A stretch of DNA of 64,000 nucleotides from Pseudovibrio sp. Ad37 (GTDB lineage Bacteria; Pseudomonadota; Alphaproteobacteria; Rhizobiales; Stappiaceae): positions 38,104 to 102,103 of the forward strand of contig NZ_LMCF01000224.1 in the NCBI RefSeq assembly GCF_001623075.1, read 5' to 3'. The notes beneath the pieces were generated by a model. It was given only the letters and a program-made list of their open reading frames with translations. It made no database searches and had not been told where the DNA came from. Positions 42,899 through 51,550 of this stretch are shown here, in pieces (position 1 is the stretch's first letter; each line of letters begins with the position of its first letter). The position numbers and the translations under genes were made by a program.

Positions 42899-43795
42899 TT
42901 AAACGCGGCCCAGGGCAAAGCCCTTAGCGATGTAGTTACGTACGAAATAGATCACCAGCGCACCCGGAATAATTGTCAGAATCCCCGCCGCCGCAAGTAC
43001 ACCCCAATCCATGCCGGAAGCTGAAACCGTACGGGTCATCGTGGCCGCAATCGGTTTAGCTGCAGTTGTGGTGAGCGTACGGGCAATCAGCAATTCCACC
43101 CAAGAGAACATAAAGCAGAAGAACGCTGCCACACCGATACCGCTTGCAATCAAAGGCATGAAGATCTTGCCGAAGAATTTCGGGAAGGAATAGCCATCGA
43201 TATAAGCAGTCTCGTCAATCTCTTTTGGAACACCAGACATAAAGCCTTCCAAAATCCACACAGCCAGCGGCACGTTGAACAGACAGTGCGCCAGAGCCAC
43301 TGCAAGGTGCGTGTCAATCAGACCGAAGGCGGAATAGAGCTGGAAGAAAGGCAGCGCAAACACCGCTGGCGGAGCCATACGGTTTGTCAGCAGCCAGAAG
43401 AACAGATGCTTGTCACCCAGAAACTTATAACGCGAAAACGCATAGGCCGCTGGCAACGCAACCGCCACGGAGATAACCGTATTAAGCGCCACATAGGTGA
43501 TGGAGTTGATGTAACCGTTGTACCAGCTTGGGTCCGTGAAGATCACCATGTAGTTGGCGAGCGTCGGCTCATCCGGCCACAAGGTAAACTTGCTCAGAAT
43601 TTCCTGGTTGGTCTTCAGGCTCATGTTGAGGAGCCAGTAGATCGGCAGCATCAAAAACGTGATGTACAAAGTTGGAACGAGGAAAGCATAGCGGCTTCCG
43701 GTTCTCTGTGCCTTTGCGCGGGTCCGGCTGCGTGGAGCCTGTCCACCAGCAGCAACACCACCATCAATGACTGCAGTTCCAGTTGTTGTCGACAT
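42899..43795 (-). CDS. glpQ: Glycerol ABC transporter permease
   Basis: The 298-residue inner-membrane protein has six membrane helices and the ABC-permease EAA loop (ILEGFMSGVPKEIDETAYIDG, about 185-205, seen as GVPKEIDETAYIDG) that contacts the ATPase. The N-terminal 30 residues are a hydrophilic Arg/Gly extension. It overlaps no gene but lies 5 bases from glpP. It pairs with the 295-residue GlpP to form the channel. Confidence 0.88.
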   Translation of the reverse strand: MSTTTGTAVIDGGVAAGGQAPRSRTRAKAQRTGSRYAFLVPTLYITFLMLPIYWLLNMSLKTNQEILSKFTLWPDEPTLANYMVIFTDPSWYNGYINSITYVALNTVISVAVALPAAYAFSRYKFLGDKHLFFWLLTNRMAPPAVFALPFFQLYSAFGLIDTHLAVALAHCLFNVPLAVWILEGFMSGVPKEIDETAYIDGYSFPKFFGKIFMPLIASGIGVAAFFCFMFSWVELLIARTLTTTAAKPIAATMTRTVSASGMDWGVLAAAGILTIIPGALVIYFVRNYIAKGFALGRV

Positions 43796-43800
43796 GGTGC

Positions 43801-44688
43801 TTACTCCTCGCCTGCGTAATGTTTCTTCTCAGTCCCAATGTTGTTCATCGCGGTGTAGAACACCCATGAGAACAGCAGGATGATGAGGAAGTAGACGAGT
43901 GACATTGCAGCAGCTGGCCCAAGGTCAAACTGACCAATCGCCATCTTCACAAGGTCGATACTCAGGAAGGTCGTGGAGTTACCCGGTCCGCCACCTGTAA
44001 CAACAAACGGCTCGGTGTAAATCATGAAGCTGTCCATAAAGCGCAGCAGAACCGCAATCAGCAAGACACTGTGCATCTTTGGCAGCTGGATGTAACGGAA
44101 CACCGCCCAGCGGGACGCCCCATCAATACGCGCGGCCTGATAATAAGCCTCAGGAATAGAAACAAGCCCCGCATAGCACAGCAGCACAACAAGGCTGGTC
44201 CAGTGCCACACATCCATAACAATCACGGTGGCCCATGCAGCAACAGGGTCCTGTGTGTAGTTGTAGTTGATGCCAAGAGAGTTGAGGAAATAACCCAGCA
44301 GACCAATGTCCGCACGGCCAAACACTTGCCAGATGGTACCAACCACGTTCCACGGCACCAGCAATGGCAGCGCCATCAACACCAGACAAACCGGAACGCC
44401 CCAGCCTTTTTTAGGCATACAAAGCGCAATACCGATACCCAGCGGGATCTCAATTGCAAGAATGGAGAAGGAGAAAATCAGGTTGCGGACCAAGGCATCA
44501 TGAAAGCGCTCGGAGCTGAGCAGTTCCTGAAACCATTCAATCCCAACCCAGAAAAACTGATTGTTTCCAAAGCTATCCTGAAACGCATAGTTCACAACAG
44601 TCATCAATGGAATAACAGCGGTAAAGGCCACCAGCAAAAGAACCGGTAAAACCATGAACCAGGCTTTGTTGTTTACGGTCTTTTCCAT
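43801..44688 (-). CDS. glpP: Glycerol ABC transporter permease
   Basis: The 295-residue inner-membrane permease has six membrane helices, beginning WFMVLPVLLLVAFTAVIPLM, and the EAA-like loop SIPEAYYQAARIDGASRW (about 180). It belongs to the MalF/UgpA side of carbohydrate uptake permeases. It starts three bases after the stop of the ATPase gene glpT, showing tight operon packing. Confidence 0.88.
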   Translation of the reverse strand: MEKTVNNKAWFMVLPVLLLVAFTAVIPLMTVVNYAFQDSFGNNQFFWVGIEWFQELLSSERFHDALVRNLIFSFSILAIEIPLGIGIALCMPKKGWGVPVCLVLMALPLLVPWNVVGTIWQVFGRADIGLLGYFLNSLGINYNYTQDPVAAWATVIVMDVWHWTSLVVLLCYAGLVSIPEAYYQAARIDGASRWAVFRYIQLPKMHSVLLIAVLLRFMDSFMIYTEPFVVTGGGPGNSTTFLSIDLVKMAIGQFDLGPAAAMSLVYFLIILLFSWVFYTAMNNIGTEKKHYAGEE

Positions 44689-44691
44689 GGA

Positions 44692-45771
44692 TCAGGCCCC
44701 CTCGCTTACGAGCCAGCTGTCGGCATAAAGGTTCGTCTGTGTTGGATCGAAGAGAGCTGTCGGACTTTCCGGAATGCTCATGCCTTCGCCAACAATGGCG
44801 TTCAGCGCAACACCTTCCATCTCACCACGCAGAATGCGGTAGCGGCCGATGTCTTCAACAGCGTTGACTTTCAACGGCAAACCTTCTCCGGCACCGCCGA
44901 GTTTCACAAACTCAGGACGGATACCAACCTCGGTTTTCTGAGCGACTTTCTTCGGGTCGAGACCACATGGCAGCGGTACACTGTGTCCACCAACACGCGC
45001 CATGGTTCCATCCACCTCGCACGGCAGAATGTTCATGCCCGGAGACCCGATGAAGTAGCCAACAAAGGTGTGCTGAGGTTTGCGGAACAGCTCATCCGGC
45101 GTTCCAATCTGCACAACTTCGCCGCCATACATCACCACAACCTTATCCGCGAAGGTCAAAGCCTCGGTCTGGTCGTGGGTCACATAAACCATGGTGAAAC
45201 CAAACTGCTTGTGCAGATGCTTCAACTGCGAGCGCAGAACCCACTTCATGTGCGGATCAATTACGGTAAGCGGTTCGTCAAACAGGATCGCGTTGGTATC
45301 AGAGCGCACCAGACCGCGGCCCAGCGAGATCTTCTGCTTCTCATCCGCCGTCAGGCCCTGCGCCTTGCGCTTTGCCTTGCTCTCCAGATCAATGATCCGT
45401 AGAATCTCGCTGACCTTCTGATCAACTTCAGCTGCCGGAACACCGCGGTTGCGAAGCGGAAACGCCAGATTGTCGTAAACAGACATGGTGTCGTAAACGA
45501 CCGGAAACTGGAACACCTGCGCAATGTTACGCGCTTCGGTAGAAAGCTCCGTCACCGGCTTACCATCAAACAGCAGATCACCTTCAGAGGGTGTCAGCAA
45601 ACCGGAGATGATGTTCAAAAGTGTTGTCTTGCCACAGCCGGAAGACCCAAGAAGCGCATAAGCACCGCCATCTTCAAAGGTCAGATTAACTTCCTTCAAA
45701 GCGTAATCGCTCGGGCTTGTTGGGTTCGGCAAATAAGAGTGGCGAATGTGGTCGAGATCAATACGTGCCAT
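44692..45771 (-). CDS. glpT: Glycerol ABC transporter ATPase with a degenerate signature motif
   Basis: The protein (359 aa from the ATG at 45771, MARIDLDHIRHSYLP) is an ABC ATPase with Walker A GSSGCGKTTLLN, Walker B AILFDEPLTVID and the H-loop VYVTHDQTEALTF, but the signature 'LSGGQ' is replaced by LTADEKQKISLGRGL. A C-terminal TOBE-like domain (about 285-345) is present. Its partner GlpS has a normal signature but a defective H-loop, so only one of the two composite ATP sites should be fully catalytic. AAGGAGGCGAGC precedes the start; the longer frame to 45831 reads into glpS. Confidence 0.88.
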   Translation of the reverse strand: MARIDLDHIRHSYLPNPTSPSDYALKEVNLTFEDGGAYALLGSSGCGKTTLLNIISGLLTPSEGDLLFDGKPVTELSTEARNIAQVFQFPVVYDTMSVYDNLAFPLRNRGVPAAEVDQKVSEILRIIDLESKAKRKAQGLTADEKQKISLGRGLVRSDTNAILFDEPLTVIDPHMKWVLRSQLKHLHKQFGFTMVYVTHDQTEALTFADKVVVMYGGEVVQIGTPDELFRKPQHTFVGYFIGSPGMNILPCEVDGTMARVGGHSVPLPCGLDPKKVAQKTEVGIRPEFVKLGGAGEGLPLKVNAVEDIGRYRILRGEMEGVALNAIVGEGMSIPESPTALFDPTQTNLYADSWLVSEGA

Positions 45772-45781
45772 GCTCGCCTCC

Positions 45782-46864
45782 TTAAGCCGGTTCATGCATG
45801 AGAGACGCAACAGAGCGGCCCTCATCATCAAAAATCATGAAGTTCTTGGCATCCACAAACACGTCGATCTTGGCATCCACGTCTACGTTATGAATGCCAT
45901 GTTCCAGCGCCACCCAGCGGTGGTTCAGGCATGTCAGATGAATGTAGCTCTCAGAACCGGTAATCTCGGAAACATCAACAACCGCAGGAAGACAAACAGC
46001 ATCTTCACTTGGGCGCTGCAGGTAAAGGTGATGTGGCCGGAAACCTGCTTTGTAATGTCCATCAGGAAGACGCTTCTCTTCTTCTGATGCCGGAATAACC
46101 GTGCCATTTGACGTGCGGAACTCACCCCCGCTCTTCGTCAGGCCCAGCAGGTTCAACGGCGGATCAGAGAAAGTCTGCGCGGTAACGATGTCCTGAGGAT
46201 TGCGGTAAACGTCAATGGTATCACCAAACTGCGAAACCTGCCCCTCATGCAAGGTGGCTGTACGCCCGCCCAGCAACAAAGCTTCTGTCGGTTCTGTTGT
46301 CGCATAAACAAACACAGCACCGCTTTCAGAGAAGATCTTCGGCAGCTCGTCGCGCAATTCTTCACGCAGTTTGTAATCCAGATTCGCCAATGGCTCATCC
46401 ATCAGCACCAGATGCGCCCCTTTGACCAGCGCACGCGCAATCGCAGTACGCTGCTGCTGACCACCAGAAAGGTTCAGCGGTGTTCTGTCCAGATAAGGTG
46501 TGAGCTTCATCAAGTCCGCAGCTTTGCGCACTTGCTTGTCAACATCAGCCCCTTTTACTCCCGCAACGCGCAGCGGGCTGGCGATGTTTTCATAAACCGT
46601 GAGAGCCGGGTAGTTGATGAACTGCTGATAGACCATCGCGACGTCGCGCTTGCGCACGGAAACACCGGTCACATCCTGTCCATTTACGAGCACTTGCCCT
46701 GCAGTTGGCGTGTCCAGCCCTGCCATCAAACGCATAAGCGTTGTCTTGCCTGACAGTGTTGGTCCCAACAATACGTTCAATGAACCACTTTCAAGACGCA
46801 AAGACACGTCGCGAATATGGTCCATACCGTCAACAGTCTTGCTGACGCCCCTTAATTCAAGCAT
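45782..46864 (-). CDS. glpS: Glycerol ABC transporter ATPase with a degenerate H-loop
   Basis: The 360-residue ABC ATPase has Walker A GPTLSGKTTLMR, the signature LSGGQQQRTAIARAL and Walker B HLVLMDEPLANLD. Where an active ATPase has a His after Walker B (THD), this one reads VYATTEPTEALLLGG, so the switch His is missing. The C-terminal regulatory domain is of the MalK type. It is the first gene of the operon. The 780-base region in front of it probably carries the regulated promoter. Confidence 0.88.
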   Translation of the reverse strand: MLELRGVSKTVDGMDHIRDVSLRLESGSLNVLLGPTLSGKTTLMRLMAGLDTPTAGQVLVNGQDVTGVSVRKRDVAMVYQQFINYPALTVYENIASPLRVAGVKGADVDKQVRKAADLMKLTPYLDRTPLNLSGGQQQRTAIARALVKGAHLVLMDEPLANLDYKLREELRDELPKIFSESGAVFVYATTEPTEALLLGGRTATLHEGQVSQFGDTIDVYRNPQDIVTAQTFSDPPLNLLGLTKSGGEFRTSNGTVIPASEEEKRLPDGHYKAGFRPHHLYLQRPSEDAVCLPAVVDVSEITGSESYIHLTCLNHRWVALEHGIHNVDVDAKIDVFVDAKNFMIFDDEGRSVASLMHEPA

Positions 46865-47643
46865 GTTGCCCTCCCGGAACAGAAAGCGACCCGACTGCTT
46901 CCTGCGATACGCGCTGCTTGCACTGCGGTACCTTCATATTCCTGACTGTAATTCCAAAAAACAACTCGGTGGTCGAGCTGAATCTCTTAGTAAAGGTCCC
47001 AGCCTTTTAAAGAACTGCGCCGTTTTAGCAACGCTACGCATCTGTCAATTTTTCACGAGCCTCCTCGAACACCTTCAAGTTCTGCTTTCTTACGCAGCTC
47101 CGTCCCTACAAAGTGCCATTAGAGATCAAAATTAAACTACGTCCTAACCAACACGTCAATTTTCGTTTACAGTCGATTACGCGCATATTCGCGTAATTTC
47201 GAAATATAAGCGAAACCACTTAAGCGTCAATTCGAAAATTGACAAAACGAAACTCTTAGCTGTTATCCATTAGGATGAGAACGCACCCAGTGCGGCAGAA
47301 ATGTTGAAGATCTATCATTCTTGCATCTGTCAGCCTGAACCAATAACACGTTGAAAAGACTGCGCTGTTGACGCAAACTCTGATTTAATGAGCTAGCTAA
47401 TATTTTCGCGGCGAAATAATTCGAACCTAAATTCCCTATTCAGATGTTCTCCACCGGGTGTGGTCAATTCATGAAACCACCTTGCTCAAACATCGATTCT
47501 GACAACCGCTTTCGGAGAGGCTCCCCTCTCCTTGCCCTCTTTCGCAAGCCCTCTTGCTCTACAGGTAGATGCAACTCTATTGTCGTGCAGAGCAATAAAA
47601 CCGGGCCAGCTAGCTTTGGTCGCTCTGGGAGGGGAACTGTATC
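46865..47643. promoter_or_regulatory. Long divergent intergenic region with candidate GlpR sites
   Basis: This gap separates glpS (minus) from a + strand isomerase gene. TTTCG-type motifs cluster at 47161-47168 (TTTCGTTT), 47197-47204 (TTTCGAAA) and 47211-47216 (CGAAAC), together with an exact stem GTCAATT-CGAA-AATTGAC (47226-47243) and ACGAAAC at 47248. DeoR-type GlpR repressors of rhizobia are reported to use TTTCGTTT-like repeats, so this is the best candidate operator, although it lies some 300 bases from glpS. No supported gene lies in the gap. Confidence 0.4.
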
Positions 47644-48408
47644 ATGGACTTTTGCCTACAGCTTTACAGCGCACGAAACTTCCAACCCTGGAAAGAGGTG
47701 TTTCAGGAAACAGCCCTCCTCGGCTACACACAGGTAGAAGGCTTCGAGGAACTCTATCCCACACTCGAAGCTGCTCAGACAGTGCGGGATCTCCTCGATC
47801 AATATGACCTCGACATGCCCTCCGGCCACTTCGATCTCAAGGATCTGGAAGAGAACCTTGATCAGTGTATCAAGATCGCAGTCCTCCTCGGCATGCACAC
47901 CATCTTCGCCCCCTACCTCACACCCGAGCAACGACCGACAACGAAGAAGGAATGGACCGTCTTCGCCCACCGTTTGGAGCATATGGCCAACACACTCAAG
48001 CATAAAGGCTTCCACTTCGGCTGGCACAACCACGATTTCGAGTTCAAACCTCTCCCGGACGGCACCATTCCTATGGAACTGATCATCTCAGAAGCTCCCA
48101 CCGTGGAATGGGAGGTCGATGCCGCATGGATCATCAAGGCAGGGCTGGACCCGCTGGACTGGATCGAAGCCCACGGCACCCGCATCACAGCCGTCCACAT
48201 CAAGGATATCGCCCCCGAAGGCGAAGGCACAGATGAAGATGGCTGGGCAGATGTCGGCTTCGGCACCGTTCCATGGGGCCACATTCTGACGGCCTTGCAG
48301 GAAAAAAGCCGAACCAAGATTTACATTCTCGAACACGACGACCCGAACAATTTTCTCCGCTTCGCTGACCGTTCCTTAACCTCACTCAAAATGCTTGAGG
48401 GTGTGTAG
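47644..48408 (+). CDS. Sugar phosphate isomerase/epimerase (AP endonuclease 2 / TIM-barrel family)
   Basis: The 254-residue protein is a TIM barrel of the xylose-isomerase-like / IolE-IolI family. Metal-binding residues are found in the Glu of EGFEELYPTL, His of MPSGHFDLKDLE, FHFGWHNHDFEF, VEWEVDAAWIIKAG and VHIKDIAPEG, and the final ILEHDDPNNFL. GGAGGGGAA lies 15 bases before the ATG. Members interconvert keto sugars or inosose. It may belong with the following propeller protein, read in the same direction. Confidence 0.8.
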   Translation: MDFCLQLYSARNFQPWKEVFQETALLGYTQVEGFEELYPTLEAAQTVRDLLDQYDLDMPSGHFDLKDLEENLDQCIKIAVLLGMHTIFAPYLTPEQRPTTKKEWTVFAHRLEHMANTLKHKGFHFGWHNHDFEFKPLPDGTIPMELIISEAPTVEWEVDAAWIIKAGLDPLDWIEAHGTRITAVHIKDIAPEGEGTDEDGWADVGFGTVPWGHILTALQEKSRTKIYILEHDDPNNFLRFADRSLTSLKMLEGV

Positions 48409-48492
48409 GTATTTCGCCATAGACACGCCTTTCCCTTGCATTAAGGCAAGCCGATTGTCTCCACCAAGGAGACGGCACAAGGGAGAGGTAGG

Positions 48493-49524
48493 ATGAACAG
48501 ACGAGAGTTTCTCAGAGCATCTGCCCTAACAATTTCCAGCGCCTATTATATGGGCATCGTTGCTGGACCTGTTTTCGCTGAAGGCGAAAAAACAAACTCT
48601 GTCAAAAACGCAAAGGTCACCTACTTTGACGCCCGCCCTGGCGCGCGCTCCAGAGACGTTGGCTTCGATTCCGATGGCATGGTCTGGTATTGCGGACAGG
48701 CAGATGGCACGCTCACACGTCTTGATCCTGACAATGGAGAACTCCACCCGGTTTCACTGGGCGAAAATGCAGCCCCACACGGCGTGGTGCTAGGCCCCGA
48801 TAACGCTATGTGGGTCACCGAAGGCGGACAAAACGCCATCGCCCGCGTTGATCCGGCGACAGACGCCGTCACCCTCATTCCACTGCCTGCCAAATTCGCA
48901 GACGCAAACCTCAACACAGGCATCTTCGATCACGACGGCATCTACTGGTTCACCGGACAAAACGGCGTCTATGGCCGTGTTGATCCCGTCAGCCAAGAAA
49001 TCGAAGTCTGGCCAAGCCCTCAAGGCCCCGGCCCTTATGGCATCACTGTCACCCCGCAAGGTGACATCTGGTACGCCTCCCTCGCTGGCAGCCACATCGC
49101 CAACATCGACAGAACCAACGGAAGCGCCCGCATCGTGACACCTCCGACAAAAGAGCAAGGCGCCCGCCGCGTCTGGTCCAACTCAGAAGGTAAACTCTGG
49201 GTCAGCGAATGGCTCTCCGGTCAGGTCAGTGAGTACGATCCAAAGGCAGACACATGGCGCGCATGGCGCCTCCCCAGCAATGACCCACTGCCCTACTCAG
49301 TCTATGTTGATGAGCACGATAAGGTCTGGCTTACAGACTTCGATACTGATGCAATCGTCCACTTTGACCCGGATACAGAAGAGTTTAGCAGCTTCCCAAG
49401 CAACAAAGCAGACGCCGACGTTCGCCAGATGGCAGGACGTAAAGGCGAAGCATGGGGTGGAGAATCCGGAACAGACAGGATCGTCCGTATCCAGTTTGAT
49501 GAAGCAGAAACAACACCATCCTGA
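48493..49524 (+). CDS. Tat-exported beta-propeller, virginiamycin B lyase-like
   Basis: The 343-residue protein starts with a Tat signal (RREFLRASALTISSAYYMG) and has seven repeats of the Vgb/streptogramin-lyase propeller type (RDVGFDSDGMVWYCGQADG, PHGVVLGPDNAMWVTEGG, PYGITVTPQGDIWYASLAG, PYSVYVDEHDKVWLTDFD). The catalytic His of Vgb cannot be assigned with certainty. Such proteins are common outside antibiotic producers and need not confer resistance. It is probably periplasmic and may bind or cleave a cyclic ester. The ribosome site GGGAGAGGTAGG precedes the ATG. Confidence 0.75.
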   Translation: MNRREFLRASALTISSAYYMGIVAGPVFAEGEKTNSVKNAKVTYFDARPGARSRDVGFDSDGMVWYCGQADGTLTRLDPDNGELHPVSLGENAAPHGVVLGPDNAMWVTEGGQNAIARVDPATDAVTLIPLPAKFADANLNTGIFDHDGIYWFTGQNGVYGRVDPVSQEIEVWPSPQGPGPYGITVTPQGDIWYASLAGSHIANIDRTNGSARIVTPPTKEQGARRVWSNSEGKLWVSEWLSGQVSEYDPKADTWRAWRLPSNDPLPYSVYVDEHDKVWLTDFDTDAIVHFDPDTEEFSSFPSNKADADVRQMAGRKGEAWGGESGTDRIVRIQFDEAETTPS

Positions 49525-49546
49525 CCTACAGCGTATCGCCGAAAAG

Positions 49547-49572
49547 AGGGCGTTCAATCGGGCGCCCTTTTC
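49547..49572 (+). terminator. Terminator built on a degenerate palindromic repeat
   Basis: AGGGCG (49547-49552), loop, CGCCCT (49563-49568), TTTT. It follows CAGCGTATCGCCGAAAAGAG, which is the left half of the dispersed repeat (copy 6), so the repeat seems to have supplied part of the terminator. Confidence 0.6.
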
Positions 49573-49574
49573 AT

Positions 49575-50108
49575 TTAAAAGGAAAATGCCATCTGGTCTT
49601 TGTTGGCACTGGTTCCATGCGGAATACCCTCATGATCCAGCAGCCAGATCTTCGTATCCAGTCCGCCGCCAAAACCAACCAGAGCACCATTCGCCCCAAT
49701 CACCCGATGGCATGGAATAACAATCGGCAATGGATTCGCATTGTTCGCCAGCCCCACAGCACGGCTTGCACCCGGATTGCCAAGCGCTTTCGCAACGTCG
49801 CCATAGCTGCGCGTTTCACCAAACGGGATCGCTGCAAGCTGTTCCCAAACGCTCTTTTGAAACTCAGTGCCGATCAGCTTCCAATTGAGAGAAAACTCTT
49901 TGAGATCTCCGGCAAAATACCCCACCAACTGCGCAATCAAGTCAGTATAAGGCGTTGCATCCTCAATCCAGCCATCCACAACATACCGCCTGCGTGCACT
50001 TTCAGGAAAATGGATAAACTCTAGCCCACCGGCTTCTCCACCAATCAAAAGTTCCCCAACCGGGCTCTCATAAGTGCAGTATGTGATTGGTTCCGCATCA
50101 GCGGTCAT
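49575..50108 (-). CDS. ogt: Methylated-DNA-protein cysteine methyltransferase
   Basis: The 177-residue DNA repair protein removes O6-methylguanine by transferring the methyl group to its own Cys. The active-site motif is IVIPCHRVIGANGALVGFGG (about residue 140), and the helix-turn-helix FQKSVWEQLAAIPFGETRSYGDVA lies before it (QKSVWEQLAAIPFGETRSYG). The N-terminal domain (about 60 residues) is short, as in Ogt. Arginine finger and Asn hinge are present (SRAVGLANNANP). The ATG at 50108 has a GGGAAAC-type ribosome site. Confidence 0.88.
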   Translation of the reverse strand: MTADAEPITYCTYESPVGELLIGGEAGGLEFIHFPESARRRYVVDGWIEDATPYTDLIAQLVGYFAGDLKEFSLNWKLIGTEFQKSVWEQLAAIPFGETRSYGDVAKALGNPGASRAVGLANNANPLPIVIPCHRVIGANGALVGFGGGLDTKIWLLDHEGIPHGTSANKDQMAFSF

Positions 50109-50163
50109 AGTCAGTTTCCCTCGTTATTTGGACCAGCATTTCACCTCAGATTGCGCTGAGCTA

Positions 50164-50403
50164 TTAATCCGTATCATACTCGAGAAAGTAATCGTATTTC
50201 GAGTAGTCAAAGACAATCTCCTGATCAATGTACTTTCTTAGCTGATGCTCTGTACGTCCATCAATCCGCCAGCAATCATACATTGGGTCATGCTTGGGAA
50301 CGTCGAAAATAAACCGCAGTTCAGCTAAGTCAGGGTTTGCTAAAGCAATCTGCCCGCTTACTTCTTCCGTTTCTTTGTCAAAATATCTGATCAATCTAGG
50401 CAT
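50164..50403 (-). CDS. Small acidic hypothetical protein (79 aa)
   Basis: The protein starts MPRLIRYFDKETEEVSGQIA and ends in an Asp/Tyr-rich tail (DYSKYDYFLEYDTD). The strand-helix pattern and charge suggest a compact alpha/beta fold. It resembles small acidic proteins found beside polymorphic toxins (DUF7683-type), but this is a faint similarity by eye. A possible toxin-tail fragment lies just upstream in the same direction (50439-50573), with AAGGAG between the two, so an orphan immunity role is conceivable. Confidence 0.45.
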   Translation of the reverse strand: MPRLIRYFDKETEEVSGQIALANPDLAELRFIFDVPKHDPMYDCWRIDGRTEHQLRKYIDQEIVFDYSKYDYFLEYDTD

Positions 50404-50438
50404 TGCATTTCTAAAGCTAAGATATGGAGGCGTGCTCC

Positions 50439-50573
50439 TTAATTGGATTGCTTCTTCACGTGGAATGGGATACCGAGGCGCTTCGCTATTGCTTTGACTT
50501 GGGCTGCTGTCTTACTGCGTTTGTTTTCCCTATGCCCTTGCGATTGCTGTGTTTGCGGTGACGCTTGCTTACG
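50439..50573 (-). pseudogene. Possible C-terminal remnant of a toxin gene
   Basis: An open frame of 44 codons without a start begins after a TAG and ends at TAA (50441-50439). The peptide is basic (QGHRENKRSKTAAQVKAIAK, RLGIPFHVKKQSN), like the tail of a nuclease-type toxin. It is followed after 36 bases by a small acidic gene. The remaining upstream part is gone. The region is otherwise without genes. Confidence 0.25.
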
Positions 50574-50608
50574 CTAACAGACAACCGCTCAGCCCCAAGC
50601 AAAACGTG

Positions 50609-50643
50609 AAAAAACTCTCCACCACGATCAGCAGCGGAGAGTT
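50609..50643 (-). terminator. Terminator of the SDR-FAH operon
   Basis: On the minus strand AACTCTCC (50643-50636), loop, GGAGAGTT (50620-50613), then TTTT. It follows the FAH-family gene by about 50 bases. Confidence 0.8.
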
Positions 50644-50689
50644 CTTTAAAGCTTAGTGAAGGCATCAGAGCTTAGCAAGCTCACGCTTC

Positions 50690-51535
50690 TCAATCAGCAG
50701 CGTAAGTAACCTGTTTTTGAACGCCGAGACCTTCAATGCCCAGCTCCATTTTGTCGCCCGGCTTCAGATAAGTCTCTGGCTTCTGGCCCATACCAACGCC
50801 CGGAGGCGTGCCAGTGGAGATCACATCACCCGGCTGCAAGCTCATGAACTGAGACAGATGCGAGATCACCTGCGCCACATCAAACACCATGGTTTTGGTA
50901 GAACCGTCCTGATAGCGATGGCCGTTTACTTCCAGGTACATGGAAAGGTTCTGCGGGTCTTCCACTTCATCACGGGTCACAAGCCACGGACCAATTGGAC
51001 CAAAGGTGTCAGCAGACTTACCCTTCACCCACTGGCCACTGCGATGCAGCTGGAAATCACGCTCAGACAGATCATTGACCACGCAATATCCGGCCACATG
51101 ATCCAGCGCGCCTTTTTCGCTCACATACTTGGTGTGCTTACCAATCACCACGCCCAATTCCACTTCCCAGTCTGTCTTCACAGACCCGCGTGGAATCTCG
51201 ATTTCATCATTTGGGCCACAAATAGCTGAGGTCGCTTTGAAAAAGGTTACAGGCTCTTTTGGCACTTCCATACCCGCTTCAGCAGCATGGTCGGAATAGT
51301 TAAGGCCAATACAGATGAACTTGCCCACATTGCCAACACAAGCACCAATGCGTGGATTTCCTTCCACCAAAGGCAAGCTGGTCAGATCAAGAGCCGCAAT
51401 CTTCGCAAGGCCCTCAGCACCCAGCGTGTCACCGGCAATATCTCCCACAACACCAGAAAGATCACGAATGTTGCCATCCGCATCCAGAATACCCGGTTTC
51501 TCGGCGTTCGCCTCACCAAATCTAAGGAGCTTCAT
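50690..51535 (-). CDS. Fumarylacetoacetate hydrolase-family C-C hydrolase (2,4-diketo-3-deoxy-L-fuconate hydrolase-like)
   Basis: The 281-residue enzyme has the FAH fold. The metal and active-site blocks are KFICIGLNYSDHAAEAG (about 70), VTFFKATSAICGPNDEIEIP, VDWEVELGVVIGK-like TDWEVELGVVIGKHTKYV and GVISTGTPPGVGMG. FAH members of this type hydrolyse a diketo-acid into pyruvate and a second acid. Placed in an operon after an SDR dehydrogenase and divergent from an aldose dehydrogenase, lactonase and dehydratase, the likely reaction is cleavage of 2,4-diketo-3-deoxy-L-fuconate (or the rhamnose isomer) to pyruvate and L-lactate. This substrate is inferred from context. Confidence 0.8.
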   Translation of the reverse strand: MKLLRFGEANAEKPGILDADGNIRDLSGVVGDIAGDTLGAEGLAKIAALDLTSLPLVEGNPRIGACVGNVGKFICIGLNYSDHAAEAGMEVPKEPVTFFKATSAICGPNDEIEIPRGSVKTDWEVELGVVIGKHTKYVSEKGALDHVAGYCVVNDLSERDFQLHRSGQWVKGKSADTFGPIGPWLVTRDEVEDPQNLSMYLEVNGHRYQDGSTKTMVFDVAQVISHLSQFMSLQPGDVISTGTPPGVGMGQKPETYLKPGDKMELGIEGLGVQKQVTYAAD

Positions 51536-51550
51536 GTCCTACCCTCTTTA

